Assembly (NCBI RefSeq): GCF_026898095.1
Contig: NZ_CP114015.1
Coordinates: 2,356,001 to 2,420,000, forward strand
From: Arthrobacter sp. ATA002
Lineage (GTDB): Bacteria > Actinomycetota > Actinomycetes > Actinomycetales > Micrococcaceae
Direction of reading: 5' to 3'
Length of the DNA: 64,000 bases
The notes under the pieces were generated by a model. The model did not search any database and was not told the DNA's origin. It was given only the letters and a program-made list of their open reading frames with translations. Numbering within the stretch: the first letter of the stretch is position 1; the number at the start of each line of letters is the position of its first letter. Positions 8,627 through 18,046 of this stretch are shown piece after piece. A program made the position numbers and the translations under genes.

Positions 8627-9034
8627 TTGGAGGAGATGGTCGCGAACCGCCGCGCTGTGGTGCGAATGGAAGTTGCCTTCAGCCCCGCGGCTGACGCCGA
8701 TCTGCTCGCCCTATTTGGAGGGGAACGACGAAGTGCCCATGTTCGGCGGGCCGTCGCTGCCAACCCGAACACGCCCGTAGCAGTATTGCGCTCACTTGCC
8801 GACGACAAAGACGACCAAGTTCGCCAGGCAGCCGCCTTCAATGGTGCAACCCCGGGGACTCTCCTCGCAAAGCTAGCCGGCCGCAGTATCGACCTCGCTG
8901 TCCTCATTACCATGAATCCTGACGTCCCCAACACCGTCCTCAACCCTCTTGCCCAAGATAGCAATCCGATCATCCGTTCTGTCTCCACCGGCCACCGGCA
9001 AGCTCGCATATCCCTATCAGGAGAAACACCCTGA
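8627..9034 (+). CDS. LRV-repeat (leucine-rich variant) protein
   Basis: About 135 residues with two or three leucine-rich-variant repeats of the form VRRAVAANPNTPVAVLRSLA, then VRQAAAFNGATPGTLLAKLA, then LAVLITMNPDVPNTVLNPLA. LRV/HEAT-like repeats stack into a right-handed solenoid used for protein binding. The start is uncertain: TTG 8627 is the most upstream, GGAGGAG directly abuts an ATG at 8636, and a later ATG (8669) gives a cleaner repeat-only protein. No partner gene is evident. Function unknown. Confidence 0.6.
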   Translation: MEEMVANRRAVVRMEVAFSPAADADLLALFGGERRSAHVRRAVAANPNTPVAVLRSLADDKDDQVRQAAAFNGATPGTLLAKLAGRSIDLAVLITMNPDVPNTVLNPLAQDSNPIIRSVSTGHRQARISLSGETP

Positions 9035-9274
9035 GCACCAGTGTGTGGCTGAAGGCACCCTTCCGGCCGACCTTAGTCGCATTCAACCGACTTCAGTTCC
9101 TCCAGCAGGGAACGGGAAGCGCCGATAACAGCGCTTCCGTCAACGATTCGGCCCGCCTAACGATCTGGTCTCACATGCCCAAGCAGTAGCCACCTCATTA
9201 CTAAGTATGCTTATCATGAAAGCGAACAGCTTCACCGGTAACCGGTGATTGGACGCAAGAGACGGGTAGGAGCA

Positions 9275-9736
9275 ATGTCTAATTCAGGCAACACCGTTAA
9301 TAACTCCGGGCGCACCAATGTCCAGAAGGCGGCGATGATCTTTGGCGTCGTTTTCCTGCTGGTGGGCATTCTGGGATTCATTCCGGGGGCAACCACCAAT
9401 TACGATGAGCTTTCCTTCGCCGGCCACCATTCAGAAGCAAAGCTCCTGGGCATCTTTCAGGTGTCCGCCTTGCACAACATAGTTCACCTTCTGTTCGGAA
9501 TAGCCGGGCTTGCCTTCGCACGCTCCATCTCCGCAGCACGCGGATACCTCATTTGGGGCGGCGTGATCTACGCGCTGCTCCTGATCTACGGACTGTTTGT
9601 CGACCACGATTCCTCGGCCAACTTCGTTCCGCTGAATACTGCGGACAACTGGCTGCACGCTGTTCTGACCGTCACGATGATTGGCTCCGGCCTGGCGCTG
9701 ACCAGGAATCACCGGGACACCGCAGCACGCGCCTGA
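9275..9736 (+). CDS. DUF4383 membrane protein
   Basis: A 153-residue protein with four predicted membrane helices (around residues 22-42, 68-88, 95-115 and 128-145) and the DUF4383 pattern LGIFQVSALHNIVHLLFGIA, where the paired histidines sit at the membrane edge. DUF4383 proteins are common in actinobacteria and have no known function. The frame opens at GTG 9245, but ATG 9275 has TAGGAG close upstream and is preferred. A TATGCTTATCA element lies about 60 bases upstream, and a strong hairpin follows the stop. Confidence 0.8.
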   Translation: MSNSGNTVNNSGRTNVQKAAMIFGVVFLLVGILGFIPGATTNYDELSFAGHHSEAKLLGIFQVSALHNIVHLLFGIAGLAFARSISAARGYLIWGGVIYALLLIYGLFVDHDSSANFVPLNTADNWLHAVLTVTMIGSGLALTRNHRDTAARA

Positions 9737-9748
9737 ACCACGCAACTC

Positions 9749-9790
9749 CCGCCGCATGTCCGGGTTCCCCAGCCCGGACGTGCGGCGGTT
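9749..9790 (+). terminator. hairpin terminator after DUF4383 gene
   Basis: 16-base arms CCGCCGCATGTCCGGG (9749-9764) and CCCGGACGTGCGGCGG (9773-9788) pair with one mismatch around an 8-base loop, 12 bases after the stop. There is only a short T-rich tail. Confidence 0.7.
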
Positions 9791-10112
9791 CCGTCTCAAG
9801 ACAAGACCGGTCGCATGCAACCATGACTAGCGAGACGTAACTGATCCTTGCCCCATGGGTATCAGACGGGCCACTGGGACGACGGAATTCCAGCTACTGT
9901 TTACTGCAGCCGCCCCAGCGAATGACCGGCCGTTGAAAGACGCGCTTCAGTGTGGCCGCTCCGCTCCGGGCCCACAGCGCAGCGTCAGGTCGGCCGGCAA
10001 AGTCATACCGTGCGGAAAAGTACGCGCACGGGTCGCACCCACTCAAATACACAGTATCCCCAGTAATTCATCCCTGACCCACGAACCGTACACATCTTCC
10101 GTATGGGTTCTT
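9791..10112. other. no supported gene
   Basis: 322 bases between the terminator and the 3' end of the minus-strand DUF421 gene. I see no family motif and no good start site with a ribosome site in either direction. Confidence 0.5.
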
Positions 10113-10631
10113 TCACAGATCCTCGGTCCCGCTGATACCTTCCAGTGCGTTTCCGCTGCCGTATTTTGCGGTGCTGATGATGCTAATTTTCCCGTTGGTT
10201 TCCAGCACCACCGCTTTCACGTCGGAGAGGTCACCGGTGCCCTGCATACGGATGGCCTGGCGGAGTTCGGCTTCAGTAAGGCGGTTCCGACGCAAGGCGT
10301 CCTGATGTACGCGCCCGTTGGACAACAGCAGCGCCGGTTTGGCAGTGAGGGTGCCGCGGGCACCCGGCCACCTCACCGACAGCCAGGCCACGAGGAATTG
10401 CAGCGCAGCCAGAAGCACCAGGGCCGTAATGCCTTCGGAAAAGGAAACCTCGGAACTGAGCAGGATGGTGGCCAGGGTCGAGCCGAATGAAACCGTAACC
10501 ACGAAATCAAAGGCGTTCAGTTGTGCCAGCGTGCGCTTGCCGGACATGCGCAGCACCACAATGAGTACAACGTATGCTGCCGCTCCCACCAGAACGATGC
10601 GCAGCAGGTCATCCAGGGAGTCAAACCACAT
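10113..10631 (-). CDS. DUF421 (YetF-like) membrane protein
   Basis: A 172-residue protein. Three N-terminal membrane helices (about residues 11-27, 42-60 and 67-85) are followed by a cytoplasmic DUF421 domain with RMSGKRTLAQLNAFDFVVTV and the later LLLSNGRVHQDALRRNRLTE and LRQAI motifs. This is the YetF family: membrane-anchored proteins of unknown biochemical role, linked in Bacillus to spore germination and in others to stress. The start ATG 10631 follows AAAGGCAACC. It is a single gene whose upstream region faces the Xre/RES pair on the other strand. Confidence 0.85.
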   Translation of the reverse strand: MWFDSLDDLLRIVLVGAAAYVVLIVVLRMSGKRTLAQLNAFDFVVTVSFGSTLATILLSSEVSFSEGITALVLLAALQFLVAWLSVRWPGARGTLTAKPALLLSNGRVHQDALRRNRLTEAELRQAIRMQGTGDLSDVKAVVLETNGKISIISTAKYGSGNALEGISGTEDL

Positions 10632-10850
10632 GTGCGGTTGCCTTTCTGCTTGGTCCCGCCGGCCAGGTGCAGCGGATGAGGGATTTATCGGACTCTACTG
10701 CCTATCTCGGCCGCGTGCCGCTGCGGTCACTCACTGATCGGTACTCTCCCCACACAGTGTGCCGACCCTGCCTCATATACATGGGATTTAGGGTGGGATA
10801 CATAGGGGTGTCCGCTTGCACTCGGACCGGATCCGGGAGATGGTCAGGCT

Positions 10851-11236
10851 ATGAGCCAGACAGCATCTCCGGGCATCCGTGCCTACCGCGAGTCCATCAA
10901 CCTTGAGGTTGCTCCCCTGGTGGCGGAGCTCCGTGACATGCTCGGCGCCAGACTTGTTGCCTACCTGGCAGGAGTCGGTGAAACCCGGGCGGTCCGCCAA
11001 TGGGCTGAAGGCACCCGCAGGATGCCTTCCGAAACCGAAGCGCGCCTGCGGCTGGCCTATCACGTGGCAGGGATCATCCTGGAGTCAAACGGCCCCCGGA
11101 TTGCTCAGACCTGGTTTCAGGGCATGAACCCGCAACTGGAGGACCGCTCCCCGCGCGCATAATCCGGGAAACCCACCCGGATCAGTCCGGTCCTGAAGTT
11201 CTGGCCGCGGCCCGCGCGTTCGCCCGTCTGGGATGA
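10851..11236 (+). pseudogene. Xre-type antitoxin of a RES module, frameshifted
   Basis: Antitoxin-like protein (ELRDMLGARLVAYLAGVGET, then VRQWAEGTRRMPSETEARLR) with an Xre-like helix-turn-helix and a tail that reads like the DUF2384 toxin-binding region. As written it stops at 11160-11162. Restoring one base in the CCCCGCGCGC stretch just before gives an ending with RIIRETHPDQSGPEVLAAAR whose TGA (11234-11236) overlaps the RES gene's ATG by 4 bases, the normal architecture of this operon. The restored protein is about 128 residues. Confidence 0.65.
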
Positions 11237-11944
11237 AATTCGCAGACTTGGATCAGCGCGTCTGACGTGTGGGATTCCTACCCCAGCCCTGGGAATGGTC
11301 AGGCTGGCGGTGGGCCGGCCCGGACGGACGGTTCAACGGCCGGTGGGATCCGCTCGATCATGGCCTCTACCGCACGATCTACGCGGCAGACTCACTCCTG
11401 GCGTGCCTGGTGGAGCTCCTGGCACCTCACCGGCCCGACCCTTACCTCGTGGCAGAGATCGATGACATCGTTGAAGATGACTCCGATGCGGAGCAGTTCC
11501 CCAGCGCACGTCCCGGGGAACTGGACATTGACCAGTGGCTGGCGAACCGGGTTGCCGGCACAGCTCATCTGACGGGCCTGTTTGTTGATATCACCGCCGC
11601 CGAGACAGTCGCGGCCCTGTATCCGCTGTTCAAGGGCAAGGCTTTGGCCTACAACTTGAAGGACTTCGACGCCGCTGCCCTGAAGAACGCAGAAAACCGG
11701 CTGCTCACCCAGGAAGTTTCACAGTTCCTGTGGACCCGGAAAAAATTCTGACGGCACTGATTTTTGCGACGGGATCCAATTCCGTTCCAGACATGGTGAT
11801 GATCTGCTGCTCTGGGCCGTCTATGAGCGCGACACCGACGGACAAACCAGTGCGCACATCACCGGCATCGAACTCGCGGACCTCAGCTCCAACACCCCCG
11901 AACTCCGTGCTGCCCTATCCCTGCTGGGGCTCTCCTCCCGCTGA
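11233..11944 (+). pseudogene. RES-domain toxin, nonsense codon and frameshift
   Basis: RES toxin (NAD-degrading ADP-ribosyl-transferase-like family) recognised by GPDGRFNGRWDP, the LYRTIYAADSLLACLVELLA helix and, after a frame change, DGIQFRSRHGDDLLLWAVYE with HITGIELADLS. ATG 11233 begins KFADLDQRV, then an in-frame TGA (11263-11265, codon 11), then the conserved FLPQPWEW. A GTG at 11269 could only restart after the lesion. Near the end, six A at 11740-11745 should be five; with that fixed the frame runs to TGA 11942-11944 (236 residues). Two independent lesions suggest a genuinely inactive toxin, unless both are consensus errors. Confidence 0.7.
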
Positions 11945-12169
11945 ACGGAAGGAGCAATCGGCGGCACCCGGAGTGAATCTCCGGCTTGGGCGTTACGTAC
12001 CTGCGGAGCTCAGGAATGCGTTGCCCGCTGGTATCTACGGTTGCTTACTATTTGCCAGAATCTAAAATGCAGAGAGACTCTCGACATGGTTGTAGCAGCG
12101 ATCAGAGTTAGTACTGTCCCCAAGAACACCGCCGCCGCCCACGCTTGACCCCTTGAAAGCTGAGACGCC

Positions 12170-12480
12170 ATGGACAACGAAAGCCACGTCCGCCATTTCC
12201 TCACCGAGTGCACCGTGCGGGATCTCGATGACAGTGAAGTCCTGCCCGTCGCGGACCTCTACGGCATGTACATCATCTGGTGCGAGCAGCACGACACAGC
12301 CCCGCTGGCCGTCCAGGTCTTCTCGCAGATGATGCGGCAGGAGGGAATCGAGGCAGGGGTGCTGCGCAAGGAAAAGTCGTCAAGGGAGTAATGGCCACCG
12401 GTGCCATTCCCATCCAGTACATCCTCGAGACCGATAAAGCTCCGGGACCCAACAGCACATTAGGATTCCCCCAGCTCTGA
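12170..12480 (+). pseudogene. primase D5 C-terminal-like (winged-helix) protein, frameshifted
   Basis: Starts at ATG 12170 (FLTECTVRDLDDSEVLPVAD, then LYGMYIIWCEQHDTAPLAVQ and VFSQMMRQEGIEAGVLRK). After one restored base near 12370 it continues VVKGVMATGAIPIQYILETD to the stop at 12480. The LYxxYxxWC...F...L...G layout is that of the C-terminal winged-helix tail of D5-type phage/plasmid primases. The piece is only about 103 residues, with no helicase domain, so it is either a free-standing small protein or a remnant. The AAGGAAAAG run is the likely indel site. Confidence 0.5.
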
Positions 12481-12552
12481 ACCTCACCTCGGGCAACACC
12501 GGATCAGCCTGCCCCCGCCCCTTGAGGAGCGGCCCCGTGGAGGTAGAGAGTA

Positions 12553-12921
12553 GTGAATGTGCAACCAGTTCATAACCCTGCATCCTCCAAGTCCCAGTCC
12601 GGCGGATCAGCGTCCGGGGCCGGAAAGGCACGCCCGCCGGAATACCGGCTGGTCTCCACTGACCAGGTGGGAACCGCCGGAACCGGTTCCGGCACCAGTG
12701 AACCGCACCGGCGCTGCAACACTCTGGTCGCGGCGGTGAAACAAGCCGCGCAGGACATGTCAGGAAAGAAAACGCTCATCGACGTCGAGCACGTCGCACG
12801 CCAGCTGGAAGAGCGAATCCAATATTATTGGGGCGCAGATCATGGCATTGGCACCGATGAGCTGCGGGCAACTGCCCGGGACATCATTTCCTCCCGGCCG
12901 ATAACGGGCCGGCACGCTTGA
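12553..12921 (+). CDS. small conserved protein, paralogue of the 4.8-kb gene
   Basis: 122 residues from GTG 12553 with GGAGG 10 bases upstream. The first 70 residues are low-complexity, rich in Ser, Gly and Pro. The last 45 hold the same core as 4781-4996: HVARQLEERIQYYWGADHGI then GTDELRATARDII. The conserved part is about 40 residues and mixed helical, with invariant YWG and HGIG. Function unknown. Two copies 8 kb apart on opposite strands suggest an old duplication or repeated acquisition within this accessory region. Confidence 0.65.
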   Translation: MNVQPVHNPASSKSQSGGSASGAGKARPPEYRLVSTDQVGTAGTGSGTSEPHRRCNTLVAAVKQAAQDMSGKKTLIDVEHVARQLEERIQYYWGADHGIGTDELRATARDIISSRPITGRHA

Positions 12922-13936
12922 ACTGGCCCGCCCCTGCCAGCCGCTTCCGGGCGTTATGGCCGGCACGTGGTTGCAGCCGGTGATTGGGAGTGCTCGATAT
13001 GGCCAGTTACGACGATTCGAACAAGGCGATAGTAGGCCGACAAGCGTGAGGATGCTTCCCGCGCTTCGGCCTCTGCTGATACCCAGGCCGTGGCTTATCA
13101 GCGTGCTCGATTTGATCAGCCGCAGCGGTGAACTGAAGCTTCATGGTGAAGATGGCACTATCCGTGAGAAGGCCGCCGTCGCCCCCGCGGTCGACCCCAG
13201 AAGCACTAAGGCGGGCCCGACCACCTGTTGGCGAAGTCCCTGACAGCGTCCGGGCCCGCACAATATCCGGACCTAAGCATGCGGGGAGCACCTGTTCAGC
13301 TTCAAGATGATGTGCCAGGTCTGTGGCGGGCTACGCATCCCATGCGGACACAGAAGGCAGTCAAACAAGTGTCCGGGGATTTCACTGCCGTATGGTGTCC
13401 CGCCCTCCTAAGCAGATAGATCCTAAAACAGCCCGCTTAGGCAGGTCTTCCTGTCCGATAGCGGCGAGCCCGTTGCCGCTGTTACCGACTTTGCCGGGGT
13501 CATCTGACACGTTTCTTGGAAGGTCGGCCTTCCAGATCGTGGTTCCAGGAACGTGCGTATAACCCAAGCGCGGCCTCATCCGTGACGGAAATGCCAAACC
13601 GGTTCAGTAAGCCGCGGCTTTCCATCATGACCAGCTGCTGCACTGCGGCTCACCCCTGTCCTGTCTGCCCGGTAAAGGTACATATCGGTGGCCCGCGCCC
13701 AGCGCTTGCGCCAGAGATCAACAGAGGGCTCCGAGGCCACGGCCGCCATGAGCCGATGTGCTGGAATAATCCTCGAATCCAGCTGGTGCGTCAGTTTCCT
13801 GCGCGCTTCTTCCCCGCGTGAACCTAAAGAAGCGGTGCAGCTAAGCAGGTGTGTGTCCCAAAAAATATCCCAGGTCACTGTCCTGCGGTCCGGCCATATC
13901 GATGACCGGGGCCCCAACCAGTGAGAACATCACGGA
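12922..13936. other. about 1 kb without a supported gene
   Basis: No family I recognise. On the plus strand a short peptide beginning MASYDDSNKAIVGRQA (from about 12999) runs into a stop and seems to go on in another frame (EDASRASASADTQAV). On the minus strand an open frame 13917-13576 (113 codons, including LTHQLDSRIIPAHRLMAAVA) and a following frame to about 13382 (GYTHVPGTTIWKADLPRN) read as plausible protein and could be one frameshifted gene of about 180 residues. The stretch is probably gene debris. Confidence 0.35.
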
Positions 13937-14710
13937 GTGACCGACGAGACTTCGCTAGAACTGCCGCCCCTGTATGAGTCCCTGACCTGGCTCACCCCAA
14001 TTTCCGAGGAACGCGCCGGCCACCTTGTGGCATTCTTGTCCGACCCGGCGCCGGCTGAGGTTCTGGACATGGGGTGTGGATGGGGTGAACTGCTGCTTCG
14101 GGTTTTGACGTCGGCCCCGCAGGCACGTGGACGCGGAGTGGACAGTGCTCCCGCGTCCATCGACCGGGCGAGGCAACAGGCATTGACCCGTGGGCTGCTC
14201 AACAGAGCGACGTTTGATGCGATGCCCGGGGCAGAAACGCAGGCCCGCCCCGCAGACGCCGTCATCTGCATCGGCGCGAGCCAGATCTGGGGGCCGCCGG
14301 TAGAGGACGCGCAGCCGCTCGACTACGGCGCAGCCCTGCGCGCTCTTCGAGCCCTGGTGCTCCCCGGCGGCCGACTCGTTTACGGCGAGGCGATCTGGTC
14401 GGCGACACCTCATCCGGCTGCTACGGCCCCTCTGGCTGGACGTGATGACGAGTACCTGAGCGCAGATGCGTTACGCGAGCAGATCCGCGCCGCTGGTTTC
14501 GAGGTGGTGGACGACGACCTTGCGAGCGTTCAGGAGTGGGACGTCTTCGAGGCCGGATATCGCGACAGGTTTACCCGTTGGCTTGAAGCACACGACGCTC
14601 ACCATCCCGCCGCAGGGCAGGTCCGTCGGCAATACGAGGATCAGCGCGCTGCATATGAAGAGGGCTATCGAGGCGTACTCGGGATGGCGTATTTCTGCCT
14701 CAGGGGGTAG
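13937..14710 (+). CDS. class I SAM-dependent methyltransferase
   Basis: 257 residues from GTG 13937. Motif I of class I methyltransferases (VLDMGCGWGELLLRVL, residues about 38-53) binds S-adenosylmethionine. The acidic end of strand 2 (GRGVDSAP) and motif IV region (ADAVICIGASQIWG) follow, then the post-core strand LRALVLPGGRLVYGEAIW. The C-terminal third carries a helical substrate region (DEYLSADALREQIRAAGFEV). The methyl acceptor is unknown; small-molecule methylation is most likely. It stands alone, and the aldo/keto reductase converges on it. Confidence 0.85.
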   Translation: MTDETSLELPPLYESLTWLTPISEERAGHLVAFLSDPAPAEVLDMGCGWGELLLRVLTSAPQARGRGVDSAPASIDRARQQALTRGLLNRATFDAMPGAETQARPADAVICIGASQIWGPPVEDAQPLDYGAALRALRALVLPGGRLVYGEAIWSATPHPAATAPLAGRDDEYLSADALREQIRAAGFEVVDDDLASVQEWDVFEAGYRDRFTRWLEAHDAHHPAAGQVRRQYEDQRAAYEEGYRGVLGMAYFCLRG

Positions 14711-14797
14711 GGGTCATGTGAACCGACGTTTCCCCCGTTTGATCACGACTTCCTCCCGACATGGCCCGCAGTGCTTCATCGCGGCTCGCCCGGGGGG

Positions 14798-15643
14798 CTA
14801 CTCCATCGTCACTCCGCTCAGCCGGGCCACGGCTTCCGGGTCCCGGTGGTCAAAAAACAACGAACGGCCGGTGTCCAGATCAGCGATTGAGGCCATTTCC
14901 TGGGGGCTGAGCTCGAAGTCGAACACGTTCATGTTTTCCGCCATCCGGTCCGGCCGTACCGACTTGGGGATCACGACGACGCCGCGCTGGATCAGCCAGC
15001 GGAGCACCACCTGCGCAATCGACTTTCCGTGCGCGCCGGCGATGTCGGTCAACGTCGGATCGGAAAAGAGGTTGTTCTTGCCCTCCGCGAACGGCGCCCA
15101 GGACTCGTGCCGAACGCCGCGGTCACTCATTAACTGGCTCTCGACCGCCCGCTGGTAGAAGGGGTTGGTCTCGATTTGGTTGACCGCAGGTACGACCTCG
15201 TTGTGAATGATCAGGTCCACGAGCCGGTCGGAGGTGAAATTGGAAACCCCGATGGCCCGCGTGCCGCCGTCGTTGTAGAGCTTCTCCATGACCCGCCACT
15301 CACCGTAGACATCCCCAAAGGGCTGGTGGATTAGGTACAGGTCCACGTATTCCATGCCCAGGTTTTGCAGGGAGGCGTCAAACGCGCGCTGGGTGGCTGC
15401 CTCGCCATTGTCCTGGATCCAGAGTTTGGTGGTGATGAACAATTCGTTGCGCGGGATGCCGCTCTTTTGCACAGCACGGCCCACTGCATCCTCGTTTTGG
15501 TACGCGGCGGCGGTGTCGAGGGAGCGGTAGCCCGCAGCCAGGGCGTTGCTTACCGCTTCTTCGGTTCGATCCGGTGGAACCTGGTACACGCCAAATCCCA
15601 GGATCGGCATTTCAACGCCGTTGTTCAGGGTGACATACTCCAT
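14798..15643 (-). CDS. aldo/keto reductase
   Basis: 281-residue AKR, NADPH-dependent carbonyl reductase (2,5-diketo-gluconate reductase-like branch). The catalytic tetrad is visible: Asp and Tyr in [15 protein letters not shown], Lys in FITTKLW, His in YLIHQPFG. C-terminal cofactor residues are in [20 protein letters not shown]. The frame is open far upstream, but ATG 15643 ([18 protein letters not shown]) has AAAGGAAA upstream and matches the family start. It is divergent from the DUF2891 gene. Confidence 0.9.
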   Translation of the reverse strand: MEYVTLNNGVEMPILGFGVYQVPPDRTEEAVSNALAAGYRSLDTAAAYQNEDAVGRAVQKSGIPRNELFITTKLWIQDNGEAATQRAFDASLQNLGMEYVDLYLIHQPFGDVYGEWRVMEKLYNDGGTRAIGVSNFTSDRLVDLIIHNEVVPAVNQIETNPFYQRAVESQLMSDRGVRHESWAPFAEGKNNLFSDPTLTDIAGAHGKSIAQVVLRWLIQRGVVVIPKSVRPDRMAENMNVFDFELSPQEMASIADLDTGRSLFFDHRDPEAVARLSGVTME

Positions 15644-15826
15644 GTGATTTCCTTTCGGTCCCTTCGACACTACAAGCGGGGGTCCGGACGGCGGGAGGGG
15701 CGCGGCCCGGTTACGCCCGCACCCCGCAAAATAACCGGCGGTGAGATGATTCCTCTGAAGGTGCGCACCGGCCGGCGCGGACCCGTCCCAGGCACATCCC
15801 GGTTCGGACCGGGGAACGGAGAAACC

Positions 15827-16969
15827 ATGCCCCAGTCCTTCCTTTCCGCCCCCGGCACGCACAGCGGCACATCCATCGGTGCCCACGCCGGCACCGCACC
15901 CGGCACGGCCGCGGCAGCCGGCAGTCCGCGCCGGGCCCGGCTCGCCGCCGTCTACGCCGACGTCGTCCTCGACAACCTGCGCCGCCCCTACCCGTATGCC
16001 TCCCACCATGTCCAAACGTCACCGGCGGACCGGCCGGACCCCCGGGAGCTGCACCCGGCTTTCCACACATCCTTCGACTGGCACTCCTGCGTTCACATGC
16101 ACTGGCTGGGAGTGAGCCTGCTGGATTACGGGCTTGATGCCGGCCGTGACGCCGCGCTCCGCATGGAGCTGGAGGCCACCCTGACCGCAGAGAACCTGGC
16201 CACGGAAGGGGCCTACCTGCTGGCGAACCCCGGCTGGGAACGCCCCTACGGATGGGCCTGGCTGGTCCGTCTCGCGGATGCCGCATCGGCATCCTCCGAT
16301 CCCCAGATCCGCCGCTGGGCCTCGGCCCTGGATCCGCTCGTGGATGCTGCAGCGCAGCTGGTGAGCGGCTGGACGGCACGGGTGGAGTATCCGGTGCGAC
16401 ACGGCGTGCACACCAATACGGCGTTCGGCGCGGGCATGCTGCACAATTCGTTCCGGTCCCTGGGCCGGTTCGAGGCTGCGGAAACGTGCGCTGCGGCAGC
16501 TCGGCGGTGGTTTAGCGGTGACACCGGCTGGGCCGCCGACTGGGAGCTGAGCGGCCAGGACTTCCTCTCCGCAGGCCTCAGCGAGGCGGATCTGATGGCC
16601 CGCATCCTGGAACCTGCCGCTTTCAGTGCATGGTTTGAGGCATTCCTGCCCGGCCTGACACCGGCATCGCGGATCCTGCAGCCGGTCTCGGTCCGGGACG
16701 AGACCGACGGCCACATGGTCCACCTGCACGGGCTGAACCTCTCGCGTGCCGGCCAGGCGGCCCGGATCATCAGCGTGCTCGACGGCGCCGGTGCACGCAC
16801 CGCAAGCGCAGACGCCCTGGCGCAGGCCGTGGATCCGCTGCTCGCCGCCGGCCTGGACGCGGCGGTCAGCGCCGAGTTCATGTCCTCGCACTGGCTGGCC
16901 AGTTTCGCCTGGGACGCACTGGGAAGCAGGGACCTCCTTCAGGACACGGTCACCAACCCGGCACAGTAG
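15827..16969 (+). CDS. DUF2891 family protein
   Basis: 380-residue DUF2891 protein. Characteristic pieces are [20 protein letters not shown] (near residue 80), [52 protein letters not shown] and [17 protein letters not shown]. The family looks like an (alpha/alpha) barrel, and the conserved His/Asp/Trp suggest an enzyme, possibly acting on sugars, but the reaction is unknown. I chose ATG 15827 with CGGAG upstream; the frame is open earlier but crosses the aldo/keto reductase gene. The esterase gene follows after 20 bases, a probable two-gene operon. Confidence 0.85.
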   Translation: MPQSFLSAPGTHSGTSIGAHAGTAPGTAAAAGSPRRARLAAVYADVVLDNLRRPYPYASHHVQTSPADRPDPRELHPAFHTSFDWHSCVHMHWLGVSLLDYGLDAGRDAALRMELEATLTAENLATEGAYLLANPGWERPYGWAWLVRLADAASASSDPQIRRWASALDPLVDAAAQLVSGWTARVEYPVRHGVHTNTAFGAGMLHNSFRSLGRFEAAETCAAAARRWFSGDTGWAADWELSGQDFLSAGLSEADLMARILEPAAFSAWFEAFLPGLTPASRILQPVSVRDETDGHMVHLHGLNLSRAGQAARIISVLDGAGARTASADALAQAVDPLLAAGLDAAVSAEFMSSHWLASFAWDALGSRDLLQDTVTNPAQ

Positions 16970-16989
16970 AACCAGGAAGGGGACACAAC

Positions 16990-17955
16990 ATGGCACGGAT
17001 GGATTTACGCGTTCGACTGGCCGCCGCGGTGATGGACCGGTTCTCGGTTGCGCACAAGAGCGATTCACAGATCCTTGCTGACCAGCGGCGCAGGATCAGG
17101 CACAACCGCGTGGTCGACTGGGTGCTGGGCGGGCTTGCTCCGGGAGTGGAGGTTCGCAACGGGACTGCCGCCGGCGCCGAGGGCCGGATTCCCGTCCGGG
17201 TCTACCGGCCCCGGGGTGCCGAGGGCACGCTCCCCCTGGTGATCCTGATCCACGGCGGCGGGTGGACCTTCGGCACCCTGGATATCTACGACGGCCTGGG
17301 CAGCACCATTGCCCGGGACGCAGGCGCCGTCGTCGTCTCCTTGGACTACCGGCTCGCGCCTGCGCATCCGTTCCCCGCGGCAGCGGAGGACTGCTACGCC
17401 GCACTCCTGGACCTCACGGCCCGCGCCGGAGAGTGGGACGCCGACGCCGGCAGGCTGGCTGTGGTGGGTGACAGTGCCGGTGGCAACCTGGCCGCAGTGC
17501 TGACACTGATGACCCGGGACCGGTCCGGGCCAGCCATCGCCTTCCAGGGACTGCTGTACCCGGCGACCGATCTGACGATGGGCAGCCCGTCCATCGAGAA
17601 GAATGCCAACGCGCCCCTTCTCACCAAGCAGGACATGCTCCGCTACCGCAGCCTCTACCTTCCGCGGGAAAAGGAGTACGGCGACCCCTATGCCTCTCCC
17701 CTGCTGGCCCCGGACCATTCCGGACTGCCGCCGGCCCTCATCCAGGTGGCCGAACACGACCCGCTCCGCGACGACGGGCTGCGCTATGCCGATGCTCTCC
17801 GCGCCGCCGGCGTCCCGGTCCGCGTCACCACCTACGTTGGGATGCCGCACGGGTATCTTGCCTTTCCCCGCCTCTTCCGCAGCGCTCCGCAGGCCGTGGC
17901 AGAGCTGTGTGCCGAACTTGCACGGCAGCTGCCCGGATCCGGAGGTGCCACGTAG
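16990..17955 (+). CDS. alpha/beta hydrolase, HSL-type esterase
   Basis: 321-residue carboxylesterase of the hormone-sensitive-lipase group. It has the oxyanion HGGGW (IHGGGWTFG), the nucleophile elbow GDSAGGN, the acid Asp in EHDPLRDDGL and the catalytic His in MPHGYL. ATG 16990 has AGGAAGGGG upstream. It follows DUF2891 in the same direction. It is predicted cytoplasmic and acts on short-chain esters. It resembles the hydrolase at 36791-37741 in overall plan. Confidence 0.9.
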   Translation: MARMDLRVRLAAAVMDRFSVAHKSDSQILADQRRRIRHNRVVDWVLGGLAPGVEVRNGTAAGAEGRIPVRVYRPRGAEGTLPLVILIHGGGWTFGTLDIYDGLGSTIARDAGAVVVSLDYRLAPAHPFPAAAEDCYAALLDLTARAGEWDADAGRLAVVGDSAGGNLAAVLTLMTRDRSGPAIAFQGLLYPATDLTMGSPSIEKNANAPLLTKQDMLRYRSLYLPREKEYGDPYASPLLAPDHSGLPPALIQVAEHDPLRDDGLRYADALRAAGVPVRVTTYVGMPHGYLAFPRLFRSAPQAVAELCAELARQLPGSGGAT

Positions 17956-17998
17956 CGTCCGCCGGCCGCTGCGGGGCGGTAAAAAGGTGCAAAAAGGT

Positions 17999-18046
17999 GT
18001 CAACTGGCTGTTGACGCTCTTATAGCCGTCAAGCTCTAATTGACAC
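17999..18046 (+). promoter_or_regulatory. promoter with two GTCAA-N7-TTGAC operators, leaderless start
   Basis: Two inverted repeats of the same design, GTCAA-N7-TTGAC, at 17999-18015 and 18028-18044 (centres 29 bp apart). The first includes a -35 like TTGACG (18011-18016); a -10 like TCTAAT (18035-18040) follows after 18 bp and lies in the second. Transcription should start at or next to ATG 18047, and there is no ribosome site, so the mRNA is probably leaderless. The predicted HTH protein at 18316 is a candidate autoregulator. Confidence 0.6.

Noticed and set aside
13576-13917. Minus-strand hypothetical protein of 113 residues
   Set aside because: Reads as plausible protein, but I found no start site and no motif, and it runs into another frame downstream. 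Kept only as a note in the gene-less stretch.
15365-15826. DUF2891 gene starting 154 codons earlier
   Set aside because: That stretch is antisense to the aldo/keto reductase gene and shows no DUF2891 similarity. ATG 15827 has its own ribosome site.
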